From positions 124,001 to 188,000 of the forward strand of contig NZ_JAKMCR010000003.1 in NCBI RefSeq assembly GCF_022662175.1: DNA of 64,000 nt. The letters run 5' to 3'. The notes under the pieces were generated by a model. That model did no database searches and had not been told where the DNA came from. It saw nothing but the letters and a program-made list of their open reading frames with translations. The translations under genes and the position numbers were made by a program. Positions 30,030 to 38,565 of the stretch are shown here, piece by piece (the stretch's first letter is position 1; every line of letters begins with the position of its first letter). The DNA comes from Aestuariivivens marinum (GTDB lineage: Bacteria; Bacteroidota; Bacteroidia; Flavobacteriales; Flavobacteriaceae).

Positions 30030-30821
30030 ATGAACGAAGGACTAAAAGTACCAACAATGGCAGAATTTATAGCTCAGGGAAAGCAGCCTGAAGTCTTGTT
30101 TTGGGTGGGTTGTGCTGGAAGTTTCGATGATAGGGCAAAAAAAATAACCAAAGCATTTGTCAAATTATTGAATAAAGCCAATGTTGAATTTGCCGTTTTG
30201 GGAACTGAGGAAAGTTGTACCGGAGACCCTGCCAAACGGGCTGGAAATGAGTTTTTGTTCCAAATGCAGGCAGTAACCAATATAGAGGTTCTGAATGCTT
30301 ACGAAATAAAAAAAATTGTAACTGCTTGTCCACATTGCTTTAATACAATTAAAAATGAATATCCTGGGTTAGGTGGGAATTATGAAGTTATGCACCACAC
30401 CCAGTTTTTAAAAGCCTTATTGGAAGAAGGTCGTTTAAGTATAGAAGGTGGTCAATTTAAAGGCAAGCGCATTACGTTCCATGACCCTTGTTATCTAGGG
30501 CGTGCCAATAATGTATATGAAGCACCACGCAATTTAATACAGAAATTAGAAGCTGAGTTGGTTGAGATGAAGAATTGCAGACAAAATGGTTTGTGTTGCG
30601 GGGCAGGAGGGGCGCAAATGTTTAAGGAATCAGAAAAAGGCCATAAAGATGTTAATATAGAACGTACAGAACAGGCTTTGGATACAAAGCCTCAAATTAT
30701 AGCTGCTGGCTGTCCGTTTTGTAATACTATGATGACCGATGGTGTTAAGGCTAAAGAGAAGGAAAGCGATATTTCGGTTATGGATATTGCAGAACTTATT
30801 GCTAGCGCACAGGATTTGTGA
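30030..30821 (+). CDS. CCG-domain Fe-S protein (heterodisulfide reductase subunit B / LutA-like)
   Basis: 263 residues with two cysteine-rich CCG modules. The first has 'GCAGSFDDR' and 'EESCTGDPAKRAGNEF' plus 'ACPHCFNTIKNEYP'. The second has 'HDPCYLGRANNVYEAPR', 'GLCCGAGGAQMFKE' and 'GCPFCNTMMTDG'. In HdrB such modules bind noncubane [4Fe-4S] clusters that cleave disulfides. Here the pairing with the membrane dicluster protein 10 bases upstream suggests a two-subunit oxidoreductase that passes electrons to or from the membrane. Substrate (a disulfide or a 2-hydroxy acid) is unknown. Confidence 0.87.
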   Translation: MNEGLKVPTMAEFIAQGKQPEVLFWVGCAGSFDDRAKKITKAFVKLLNKANVEFAVLGTEESCTGDPAKRAGNEFLFQMQAVTNIEVLNAYEIKKIVTACPHCFNTIKNEYPGLGGNYEVMHHTQFLKALLEEGRLSIEGGQFKGKRITFHDPCYLGRANNVYEAPRNLIQKLEAELVEMKNCRQNGLCCGAGGAQMFKESEKGHKDVNIERTEQALDTKPQIIAAGCPFCNTMMTDGVKAKEKESDISVMDIAELIASAQDL

Positions 30822-30961
30822 GTTTAAAAAGCAGTGTTTGGTCCCCAGTTTACATAATAGCTAGACTTGATATATGTAAAAGCAAAGAAAAATCAAGAAG
30901 AGGCAACAGCCTTTATAAAGAAGAAAACTAATAACGATTAACTCAATTACCAATAACTTAA

Positions 30962-31447
30962 ATGTTAGTAGATTTCAATACATTACCAGAAGAATCCCGA
31001 GTTTGGATATACCAAGCAAATCGTTCATTTACAGAACAGGAAACAGAAGAAATCAAACTTAAATTAAATACTTTTATAAATAATTGGACAGCGCATGGTA
31101 GTGATCTTCAATCTGGATATCTAATTAAATATAAGCGTTTTATAGTTATAGGTTTAAATCAAAACTTAAATAAAGCTACTGGCTGTTCTATTGACGCTTC
31201 TGTACATTTTATTCAGCATTTAGAAAAAGAATATAATGTGGATTTAATGGATAAAATGAATGTGTCTTACAAGCAAGGAGAATTTATTGCCTACAAACCA
31301 TTGGCAGATTTTAAAAAAATGGCAAAGGACAAAGCGGTTTCAAAAAATACCATTGTATTTAACAATTTGGTCACTAACATAGCAGAATTTAGAGACAATT
31401 GGGAAGTCCCTGCCATTGAGAGTTGGCATAGTCGGTTTCTTAAATAG
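30962..31447 (+). CDS. Conserved Bacteroidota protein of unknown function (often labelled ABC transporter ATPase)
   Basis: A soluble 161-residue protein with no signal peptide. Its opening 'LPEESRVWIYQANRSFTEQE' and the middle 'NKATGCSIDASVHFIQHLEK' are a pattern I associate with a small family conserved across Flavobacteriia and commonly named 'ABC transporter ATPase'. No Walker A, Walker B or ABC signature exists here, so that name is unsupported. It stands 140 bases after the Fe-S pair. I cannot assign a function. Confidence 0.8.
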   Translation: MLVDFNTLPEESRVWIYQANRSFTEQETEEIKLKLNTFINNWTAHGSDLQSGYLIKYKRFIVIGLNQNLNKATGCSIDASVHFIQHLEKEYNVDLMDKMNVSYKQGEFIAYKPLADFKKMAKDKAVSKNTIVFNNLVTNIAEFRDNWEVPAIESWHSRFLK

Positions 31448-31494
31448 ATTGTTTTGGTTTGTAACCTTTAGTTGTTAAAGGATAAAATGATATT

Positions 31495-31962
31495 ATGGAA
31501 AAATGGCATTTTAAAGCAAAAAACAATCCTAAAGAGATTAGTAAGAAAATAGAATCTGCACTTGAATTGATTAAAGGATTAGTTTTTAAAATGAATTATG
31601 ATAAAAATAATTCAATAACATTTAGGGTGCGTAAAAGGATACTATATCCATGGTATTTGTTCTTTTTAAATAGTATTGTTGTAAATGGAAAATTATTAAA
31701 AACGAAAAGGGAGAATGAAACTCTAGTTGAAGTTTCTTTTAATCAACACTTTTTGTGGAAATTAGTAATATTTACGGATATATTTGTAGGTTTTGGTATT
31801 CTAATCATATTAATCTTACAAGAAGATTTTAATGTTTTTATGTCTATTTTTGGAACACTATTTTTTGCAGTTGGTGTTCTATTATGGATAAGTATTCAGA
31901 AAAAGCGTGAAAGAAATATTCAAGAGTATAAGACATTATTTTCTGAAATATTAAAAATCTAA
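31495..31962 (+). CDS. Hypothetical membrane protein
   Basis: A 155-residue protein. The N-terminal ~75 residues are polar and basic ('MEKWHFKAKNNPKEISKKIE', 'FRVRKRILYPWYLFFLN'), and two closely spaced membrane helices lie at residues ~85-105 ('LVIFTDIFVGFGILIILIL') and ~113-132 ('SIFGTLFFAVGVLLWISI'), with a charged tail. It resembles no family I know. The pattern (soluble head, two-helix hairpin) is seen in small immunity-like or stress membrane proteins, but nothing supports such a role. The following 291 bases (31963-32253) contain no feature that I can support. Confidence 0.65.
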   Translation: MEKWHFKAKNNPKEISKKIESALELIKGLVFKMNYDKNNSITFRVRKRILYPWYLFFLNSIVVNGKLLKTKRENETLVEVSFNQHFLWKLVIFTDIFVGFGILIILILQEDFNVFMSIFGTLFFAVGVLLWISIQKKRERNIQEYKTLFSEILKI

Positions 31963-32253
31963 AAAAGCAGCAAAACCTGTCAATAAGAAAGCATAACTGT
32001 AATAAAGTGAATTTGTCTTTGCACAGCTAGACTAATTAAATAGCTATGGTAAATGATAGGCCGAAATGTTTTCTAAATGAATACATAACTAAATTTTATA
32101 TATAACCTAATGGTTATCAACTTTTCAATGTTTTACTCTAAAAATTAATCGATTATTAAAAATTAAAATCTAGAGTTATTATAAGTCTAAAAAACTTTCA
32201 TAAGTTAAATAGAATGCCCAATTTTATGGCTTGCAAAAAATAAATAGTGCATT

Positions 32254-33477
32254 ATGGCCAGTGAGATTTTTTTATTGAATATTTCGGGACAGGATAAACC
32301 CGGATTAACATCAAGTTTAACAGGTGTTTTAGCCGAATACGATGCTAAAGTATTAGATATAGGACAGGCCAACATCCATGAAACACTTTCTTTGGGTATT
32401 TTATTTAAGATCGAATCTGGAAAAAAATCGGCTGCTGTTTTAAAAGACTTGCTTTTTAAGGCCTATGAACTTGGTATTAAAGCTAAGTTCACACCCATTT
32501 CGTTAGGCGATTATGAGCATTGGGTAAGTTTGCAAGGCAAGAACCGTTATATTGTTACCATTTTAGGAGAACGCTTGGCAGCTGAGCAAATTTCTAAAGT
32601 TACAAAGGTTATTTCAGAAAAAAATCTAAACATCGATTCTATTAAACGGCTTACGGGGCGTTTGTCATTGGTTAAGGAAGAGGAATACCCTAGAGCCTCA
32701 ATTCAGTTATCTATCAGGGGTCAAATTGCTGATAAAGCAGAGTTTACCGAAAAATTCATGCAAATTTCACATGATCTAGATGTAGATATAGCCTTTCAAG
32801 AAGATAACATTTACAGGCGTAATAGGCGCTTGGTTTGCTTTGATATGGATTCTACTTTGATACAAACCGAAGTGATTGACGAACTGGCGGAACTTGCTGG
32901 TGTTGGTGAGGAGGTAAAATCTATTACAGAATTGGCCATGCAAGGTGAAATTGATTTTAACGAAAGCTTTATTAGGCGTATGAGCCTTTTAAAAGGCTTG
33001 AGCGAAGACGTACTTCACGACGTGGCCATTAACCTTCCAATAACTAAAGGTGCAAAACGACTTATAGACACTTTAAAATCCTACGGATTTAAAACTGCTA
33101 TTTTATCTGGTGGTTTCACCTATTTTGGCCATTATCTACAAAAAGAATTTGGGATAGACTATGTTTATGCCAATAAATTGGAGATAAAAGATGGTGTTTT
33201 AACGGGTAATTACCTGGGTGATATTGTAAATGGTGAAAAAAAGGCAGAATACCTTAAGGAAATAGCCAATAAAGAAGGCATTCATATCAATCAAACTATT
33301 GCGGTAGGCGATGGCGCTAACGATTTGCCTATGTTAAACCTTGCTGGTTTGGGTATTGCGTTTCATGCTAAGCCTAAAGTAAAAAATAATGCACAAAGCT
33401 CTATTTCTAGTATAGGATTAGATGGTGTATTATATCTATTAGGATATCATGACAGGCACATTGATTTATTACATTAG
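32254..33477 (+). CDS. serB: Phosphoserine phosphatase with N-terminal ACT domains
   Basis: 407 residues. Two ACT-type regulatory domains (residues ~5-80 and ~95-180; 'LLNISGQDKPGLTSSLTGVL') precede a HAD phosphatase. The HAD nucleophile lies in 'RLVCFDMDSTLIQTEVIDELA' near residue 200, the Ser/Thr motif in 'KTAILSGGFTYFG', and the metal-binding end in 'IAVGDGANDLPMLNLAGLGIAFHAKP'. It removes phosphate from phosphoserine in the last step of serine synthesis. The ACT domains suggest feedback by serine. serA and serC are not adjacent. Confidence 0.96.
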   Translation: MASEIFLLNISGQDKPGLTSSLTGVLAEYDAKVLDIGQANIHETLSLGILFKIESGKKSAAVLKDLLFKAYELGIKAKFTPISLGDYEHWVSLQGKNRYIVTILGERLAAEQISKVTKVISEKNLNIDSIKRLTGRLSLVKEEEYPRASIQLSIRGQIADKAEFTEKFMQISHDLDVDIAFQEDNIYRRNRRLVCFDMDSTLIQTEVIDELAELAGVGEEVKSITELAMQGEIDFNESFIRRMSLLKGLSEDVLHDVAINLPITKGAKRLIDTLKSYGFKTAILSGGFTYFGHYLQKEFGIDYVYANKLEIKDGVLTGNYLGDIVNGEKKAEYLKEIANKEGIHINQTIAVGDGANDLPMLNLAGLGIAFHAKPKVKNNAQSSISSIGLDGVLYLLGYHDRHIDLLH

Positions 33478-33605
33478 TTATGGCTATCCTTGGTTAATCA
33501 TTTCTTTATAATTCTATCTTAAAGTCTTTTTATCTTCCTTGTAAAAATAGTATTTTGGCATGGTTATTAGTATTTGTTATCTAAATACTACAAAACATAT
33601 TACTT

Positions 33606-36563
33606 ATGCGCCATTTCTTTTTATTATATGTGTTTTTTTGCTTATCAAATCTCACTTATAGTCAGGATAAACAAAGTCCTCTTATAACTGATGATACCAT
33701 TGCTCAACAGAAGTGGGTAGACAGTATATATGATTCATTGTCCTTAAGGGAGAAAATTGGCCAACTGTATATGATTATGGTTTTTTCCAATCAAGATGAA
33801 AAAACAAAACTCGATAATATAAAGCTAATACGTGATCATAAATTAGGAGGAGTTATCTATTCGTTAGGAGGTCCGGTAAGGCAAGCCAAACTTAACAATT
33901 CCCTTCAAGCGATATCGAAGGTGCCATTACTTGTTGGTATTGATGCCGAATGGGGTTTGGGTATGCGTTTGGATTCCACATATTCTTTTCCTTGGAATAT
34001 GACATTAGGAGCCATACGAGATAACGCACTTATTCAGCGTACTGGAAAACTTATTGGGGAGCATTGTAAAAGAATGGGCATACATTTTAATTTTGCTCCT
34101 GTAACAGACATCAACACCAATCCAAAAAACCCCATAATAGGAAACCGCTCGTTTGGTGAAAACCGCGATAATGTTACCGAAAAAGCTTTGGCGTTTATGA
34201 AAGGTATGCAGGGGGTAGGTGTTTTGGCTAATGCAAAGCATTTTCCGGGGCATGGTGACACCGATCAAGATTCCCATAAAACCTTACCAACAGTAGGGTT
34301 TAGTGAAAAGCGCATTGATTCTGTTGAATTGTATCCTTATAAAAAACTTATCAGGGAAGGGCTCTCAAGTGTGATGGTAGCGCATTTAAATGTACCGAGC
34401 TTGGAATCGCGCTTGGGTTATCCGTCATCATTGTCTAAGTATATTGTTACTGATATTTTAAAGCAACGCTTGGGGTTTAACGGACTTATTTTTACCGATG
34501 CTTTGAATATGAGGGGTGTGGCAGATATGGTTCAGCCTAGTGTCGATGGTAATACCTCAAGTACATTTTTAACTAGTGGAACTATAGACCTTGAAGCTTT
34601 TAAAGCTGGTAATGATGTTTTGCTCATTTCAGAGGATGTGTCTGCAGGGATTTCAAAAATTGCTGAGGCCTACAAAACAGGAGAAATTACAGAAGCACGT
34701 TTGGCCCATTCGGTCAAAAAGGTACTTCGTGCTAAATACAAAGTAGGGCTGCACGATTACCAACCGGTTGGTTTACACAACCTGTTAAATGATTTAAATA
34801 GGATTGAAGACAACCTGTTATATGAAGAACTAATGGAAAACGCCATAACAGTTGTCAAGAATGACAAAGATTTAATTCCTTTTCAAAAGCTGGAAACAAA
34901 GTCATTAGCTTATGTTGAACTAGGAGATGATAGTGGTACTCCATTTTTTGAGGGACTTAAAAAATACACCAAAATCCATAAGATAGAAGCTGATGGTTTT
35001 AGTGATTTAACTAATAAATTACAGGCCTATAATACAGTAATAATCGGCTTTCATCGTTCTAACGACAGTCCATGGAAAGCTTATAAGTTTAGTGAAGAAG
35101 AACAGCGTTGGATAAGCCAAATATCAAAAACCCATAATGTGGTTCTTGATATTTTTGTAAAGCCTTATGCGTTAATGGATTTAGAAAATATCGATGATAT
35201 AGAGAGTATCGTAATAAGCTATCAAAACAGTGTTGTCGCTCAGGAAAAATCTGCACAATTATTATTTGGTGCCATTCCTTCAAAAGGTGTTTTGCCTGTT
35301 TCTATAAGCAATCATTTTAAGGCAGGAGATGGAATTTTTAACAATTCAATCGAGCGCTTAAGTTATGGATTGCCAGAACATGTAGGCATGAATTCTAAAA
35401 AGTTAAGCAGATTGGATTCTGTTGCAAAACTTGCAGTGAAAGAAAAAATGACCCCTGGTATTCAATTACTGGTTGCTAGAAAAGGCAAGGTTATTTACAA
35501 TAAAAATTTCGGAAAGCATACCTATGAAGGAAAGGAAATAGTTCACTTCGATGATATTTATGATCTAGCTTCCTTGACCAAAATATTGGCGACACTGCCT
35601 CTTTTAATGGAGTTGGAAGAAGAAGGAATAGTTTCGTTAGATACAAAATTACCTGAAATTTTACCCGAATATAATAACTCCAATAAAGCGCAGATTACTT
35701 TAAAAAGCATGTTATCCCACTATGCTCAATTGCGTCCCTGGGAACCTTTTTATTATAAGACCTTAGATTCCATAACGAAAAAACCTAGTGAAACCTATTA
35801 CAGAAGAAAAAAAAGTAAGGAGTTTAATATAGAAGTAGCAAAAGAACTGTATTTAAGGAGTGATTACGAAGATTCCATTCAAGATATTATTAAGGATTCT
35901 GACTTGCTTGATAGAAAACAGTATCGATATAGTGATTTTCCTTATTACATATTAAAGAAATTTATTGAGTACCATTACGACAGAAGATTGGATGAGTTAG
36001 CTCAAAATCATTTTTATGAATCATTAGGAGCCAATTATACTATGTACAATCCATATCATACAATTAGTAGTAAAAAAATTGTACCAACTGAGATCGATGA
36101 TTATTATAGATATCAAAAAATACATGGTTATGTTCATGACATGGGAGCGGCTATGCAAAATGGAGTAGGTGGTCATGCAGGTGTTTTCAGTAATGCTAAT
36201 GATGTGGCTAAAATTATGCAAATGTATTTACAAAAAGGGTTTTATGGTGGTAAACGCTATTTTAAACCAGAAACCATCAATAAGTTCAATACCTGTTATT
36301 ATTGTGAAAATGATAACCGGCGGGGTGTTGGTTTTGATAAGCCTCAGTTAGAAGATGAAGGACCTACCTGTGGTTGTGTATCGATGACTAGTTTTGGCCA
36401 TTCTGGCTTTACAGGCTCTTATACTTGGGCAGACCCAGATGAAGAAATTGTGTATGTGTTTTTAGCCAATAGAACCTATCCAAAAGCTGAAAACAATATA
36501 TTGTTAAGAGAAAATATAAGAACCAAAATTCAGCGCTTAATTTATGAATCTATTGAAGACTAA
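33606..36563 (+). CDS. Exported GH3 (NagZ-like) beta-N-acetylhexosaminidase fused to a serine beta-lactamase-fold domain
   Basis: 985 residues with a signal peptide (cleavage near 'LTYSQ'). The N-terminal GH3 domain (residues ~40-375) has the NagZ motif at 211-219 ('KHFPGHGDT', then DSH) and nucleophile Asp298 ('LIFTDALNM'), so it should cut GlcNAc-MurNAc bonds of muropeptides. A middle GH3 C-terminal-like domain follows (~400-585). The C-terminal domain (~595-980) is a class-C-beta-lactamase/DD-peptidase-like hydrolase: Ser656-x-x-Lys659 ('SLTK'), Tyr775-Ser-Asp and His932-Ser-Gly934. Between the last two motifs lie four cysteines (897, 900, 922, 924), a possible metal site or disulfide pair. 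It is a one-chain periplasmic peptidoglycan-recycling enzyme (inference). Confidence 0.9.
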   Translation: MRHFFLLYVFFCLSNLTYSQDKQSPLITDDTIAQQKWVDSIYDSLSLREKIGQLYMIMVFSNQDEKTKLDNIKLIRDHKLGGVIYSLGGPVRQAKLNNSLQAISKVPLLVGIDAEWGLGMRLDSTYSFPWNMTLGAIRDNALIQRTGKLIGEHCKRMGIHFNFAPVTDINTNPKNPIIGNRSFGENRDNVTEKALAFMKGMQGVGVLANAKHFPGHGDTDQDSHKTLPTVGFSEKRIDSVELYPYKKLIREGLSSVMVAHLNVPSLESRLGYPSSLSKYIVTDILKQRLGFNGLIFTDALNMRGVADMVQPSVDGNTSSTFLTSGTIDLEAFKAGNDVLLISEDVSAGISKIAEAYKTGEITEARLAHSVKKVLRAKYKVGLHDYQPVGLHNLLNDLNRIEDNLLYEELMENAITVVKNDKDLIPFQKLETKSLAYVELGDDSGTPFFEGLKKYTKIHKIEADGFSDLTNKLQAYNTVIIGFHRSNDSPWKAYKFSEEEQRWISQISKTHNVVLDIFVKPYALMDLENIDDIESIVISYQNSVVAQEKSAQLLFGAIPSKGVLPVSISNHFKAGDGIFNNSIERLSYGLPEHVGMNSKKLSRLDSVAKLAVKEKMTPGIQLLVARKGKVIYNKNFGKHTYEGKEIVHFDDIYDLASLTKILATLPLLMELEEEGIVSLDTKLPEILPEYNNSNKAQITLKSMLSHYAQLRPWEPFYYKTLDSITKKPSETYYRRKKSKEFNIEVAKELYLRSDYEDSIQDIIKDSDLLDRKQYRYSDFPYYILKKFIEYHYDRRLDELAQNHFYESLGANYTMYNPYHTISSKKIVPTEIDDYYRYQKIHGYVHDMGAAMQNGVGGHAGVFSNANDVAKIMQMYLQKGFYGGKRYFKPETINKFNTCYYCENDNRRGVGFDKPQLEDEGPTCGCVSMTSFGHSGFTGSYTWADPDEEIVYVFLANRTYPKAENNILLRENIRTKIQRLIYESIED

Positions 36564-36729
36564 AGCATTTTTAATTAAAAGGTAAAGTGTGAAAGTTGAA
36601 TTATTTAATAGTTTTGGTCACCTATATCTTCTGCTGCTTAAAGTTTAAATATATAAACAGCTATGATTAATTTTTAATCATAAAACGGAATGATAATTTG
36701 GATGTTCCATTTGAAAAAAATATTAATAT

Positions 36730-37866
36730 ATGAAAATAGGAATCGTTTGTTATCCAACCTTTGGAGGAAGTGGAGTAGTGGCTACCGAACTGGGTTTAGA
36801 ATTGTCTAAACGAGGTCATGAAATTCATTTTATTACCTACAACCAACCTGTAAGACTGGAATTGTTAAGTAATAATGTACATTATCATGAAGTGACGGTA
36901 CCTGAGTATCCGTTATTCCATTATCAACCTTATGAGCTGGCTCTATCCAGTAAATTGGTAGACATGGTAAAACTTCATAAGATTGAAATTTTGCATGTAC
37001 ATTATGCCATTCCACATGCTTATGCAGCCTATATGGCAAAACAAATGCTTCAGGAGGAAGGTATTTATGTTCCTATTGTAACTACGCTTCATGGTACAGA
37101 TATAACATTGGTAGGTAGTCATCCATTTTATAGGTCAGCTGTTACTTTCAGTATCAATAAATCAGATGCTGTTACGGCAGTTTCAAAAAGTTTAAAGGAA
37201 GACACACTTAGGTTATTCGACATAAAGAACGAAATTCATGTAGTGCCTAATTTCATTGATTTAGATAAGCACAATTTTAATTTTACCGATTGCCAGCGAA
37301 GTATGATGGCAAGTGAAGATGAAAAAATTATTACACATATTAGTAATTTAAGACCTGTTAAGCGGGTTCAGGATGTTATAAAAGTGTTTTATAACATTCA
37401 GCAGAATATGCCTGCAAAGTTAATGGTAATTGGTGAGGGACCGGAACGGGAAAGAATTGAGTACGACTGTCAAAAATTGGGTATACTTGATAAAGTTATT
37501 TTCTTTGGAAGAAGTAATGAAATTGATAAAATATTATGCTTTAGCGACTTATTCTTATTACCATCGGAAACTGAAAGTTTTGGATTGGCAGCTTTAGAGG
37601 CTATGGCCTCTGGGGTTCCTATTATTTCAAGTAATACTGGTGGTATACCTGAAGTGAATGTTCATGGTGTTTCTGGATATTTGAGTGATGTTGGTGATGT
37701 CGATGATATGACCAAAAATGCCTTGTACATTTTGAGTGATGCCAATCGATTAAAAACATTTAAGGAAAACGCTAGAAAAGAATCCTTAAAATTCGATTTA
37801 CATGCCATTGTACCACAATACGAAACGATTTATGAGGACACTTTAGCGAAGTGTTTAGTTTTGTAA
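36730..37866 (+). CDS. bshA: N-acetyl-alpha-D-glucosaminyl L-malate synthase BshA
   Basis: A 378-residue GT4 glycosyltransferase, the first enzyme of bacillithiol synthesis, joining UDP-GlcNAc to L-malate. The start 'MKIGIVCYPTFGGSGVVATELG' is diagnostic of BshA. 'HVHYAIPHAYAAYMAK', 'TTLHGTDITLVGSHP', 'VVPNFIDLDKHNF', and the donor-site 'LPSETESFGLAALEAMASGVPIISSNTGGIPE' (EX7E) follow. Bacillithiol is the main low-molecular-weight thiol in many Bacteroidota. bshB and bshC are not in the window. It bears on the identity of the GshB-like protein at 45.6 kb, because a bacillithiol user need not make glutathione. Confidence 0.96.
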   Translation: MKIGIVCYPTFGGSGVVATELGLELSKRGHEIHFITYNQPVRLELLSNNVHYHEVTVPEYPLFHYQPYELALSSKLVDMVKLHKIEILHVHYAIPHAYAAYMAKQMLQEEGIYVPIVTTLHGTDITLVGSHPFYRSAVTFSINKSDAVTAVSKSLKEDTLRLFDIKNEIHVVPNFIDLDKHNFNFTDCQRSMMASEDEKIITHISNLRPVKRVQDVIKVFYNIQQNMPAKLMVIGEGPERERIEYDCQKLGILDKVIFFGRSNEIDKILCFSDLFLLPSETESFGLAALEAMASGVPIISSNTGGIPEVNVHGVSGYLSDVGDVDDMTKNALYILSDANRLKTFKENARKESLKFDLHAIVPQYETIYEDTLAKCLVL

Positions 37867-37870
37867 AATA

Positions 37871-37913
37871 ACCTCATAAAAAAAACACCGTTTTGGTGTT
37901 TTTTTTATGAGGT
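37871..37913. terminator. Bidirectional terminator between bshA and the barrel protein
   Basis: A perfect 19-bp stem, ACCTCATAAAAAAAACACC (37871-37889) with GGTGTTTTTTTTATGAGGT (37895-37913), has a 5-base loop. It sits between two convergent genes and has internal A/T runs on both arms. Confidence 0.9.
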
Positions 37914-37925
37914 ATATCTTTAGAA

Positions 37926-38417
37926 TTAGAATTGATAACGTAATCCAAGGGCGATATCAAAATCTAAATCATCATTAAAATTTCCAAATCCAATTTCTGG
38001 TCTAAAGTCAAGTGATATTAGTAAAGGAATATCAAAACTATATTCTATACCAATATCTCCAGCAGCAAAGAAAAAAGTTTCGCTATCACTAATGGGACCA
38101 TTAGGAGTATTAACATTAACATCAAATGAAGCTAAACCACCCCCAGCACCTACATACCAGTTAAACGTACCATCAAGAGGAAATACCCATTGGTATAGTC
38201 CTGCAAGTTTAAATCCATCATAATTGTTACCATCACGCCACCCTAGATCAAACTCTAAACGGTTATTGTCTCCTAAAGCACGTTGGTATGAAACTTCAGC
38301 ACCAAAACCATCACTGTCCCCAAGTCTTAACCCTAATGCATTGTCTGCAATAGCTTGAGCGTTCGACGTCACTGTAAATCCAATAAGTGCAATTGCTAAT
38401 AAAAATACTTTCTTCAT
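37926..38417 (-). CDS. Small outer-membrane beta-barrel protein
   Basis: A 163-residue exported protein. After a signal peptide (Met-Lys-Lys, hydrophobic core, cleavage near 'SNAQA'), it shows short alternating strands ('GFGAEVSYQRALGDNNRLEFDLGWRD', 'FKLAGLYQWVFPL', 'FNWYVGAGGGLASFDV', 'SLDFRPEIGFG') and a C-terminal aromatic residue ('GLRYQF'), as in 8-stranded OmpX/OmpA-like barrels. Such proteins are abundant in Flavobacteriaceae. Function unknown. Confidence 0.85.
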   Translation of the reverse strand: MKKVFLLAIALIGFTVTSNAQAIADNALGLRLGDSDGFGAEVSYQRALGDNNRLEFDLGWRDGNNYDGFKLAGLYQWVFPLDGTFNWYVGAGGGLASFDVNVNTPNGPISDSETFFFAAGDIGIEYSFDIPLLISLDFRPEIGFGNFNDDLDFDIALGLRYQF

Positions 38418-38565
38418 AAGTTTTAAAGTTTTTTGTTTTATTATTAATATACGATCAATTGTTAAAAATAGATCATTTTCAACATTGATGTACTTTTACA
38501 AAAATAACGCCAAAAATGTAATTAACTTTAACGGCAAATTAGATTTTAAACAATTTTTTTCAAAT

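Noticed and set aside
38440-38475. GATC pair flanking an AT-rich segment upstream of the small barrel gene, considered as an operator
   Set aside because: Four-base arms only; expected by chance.
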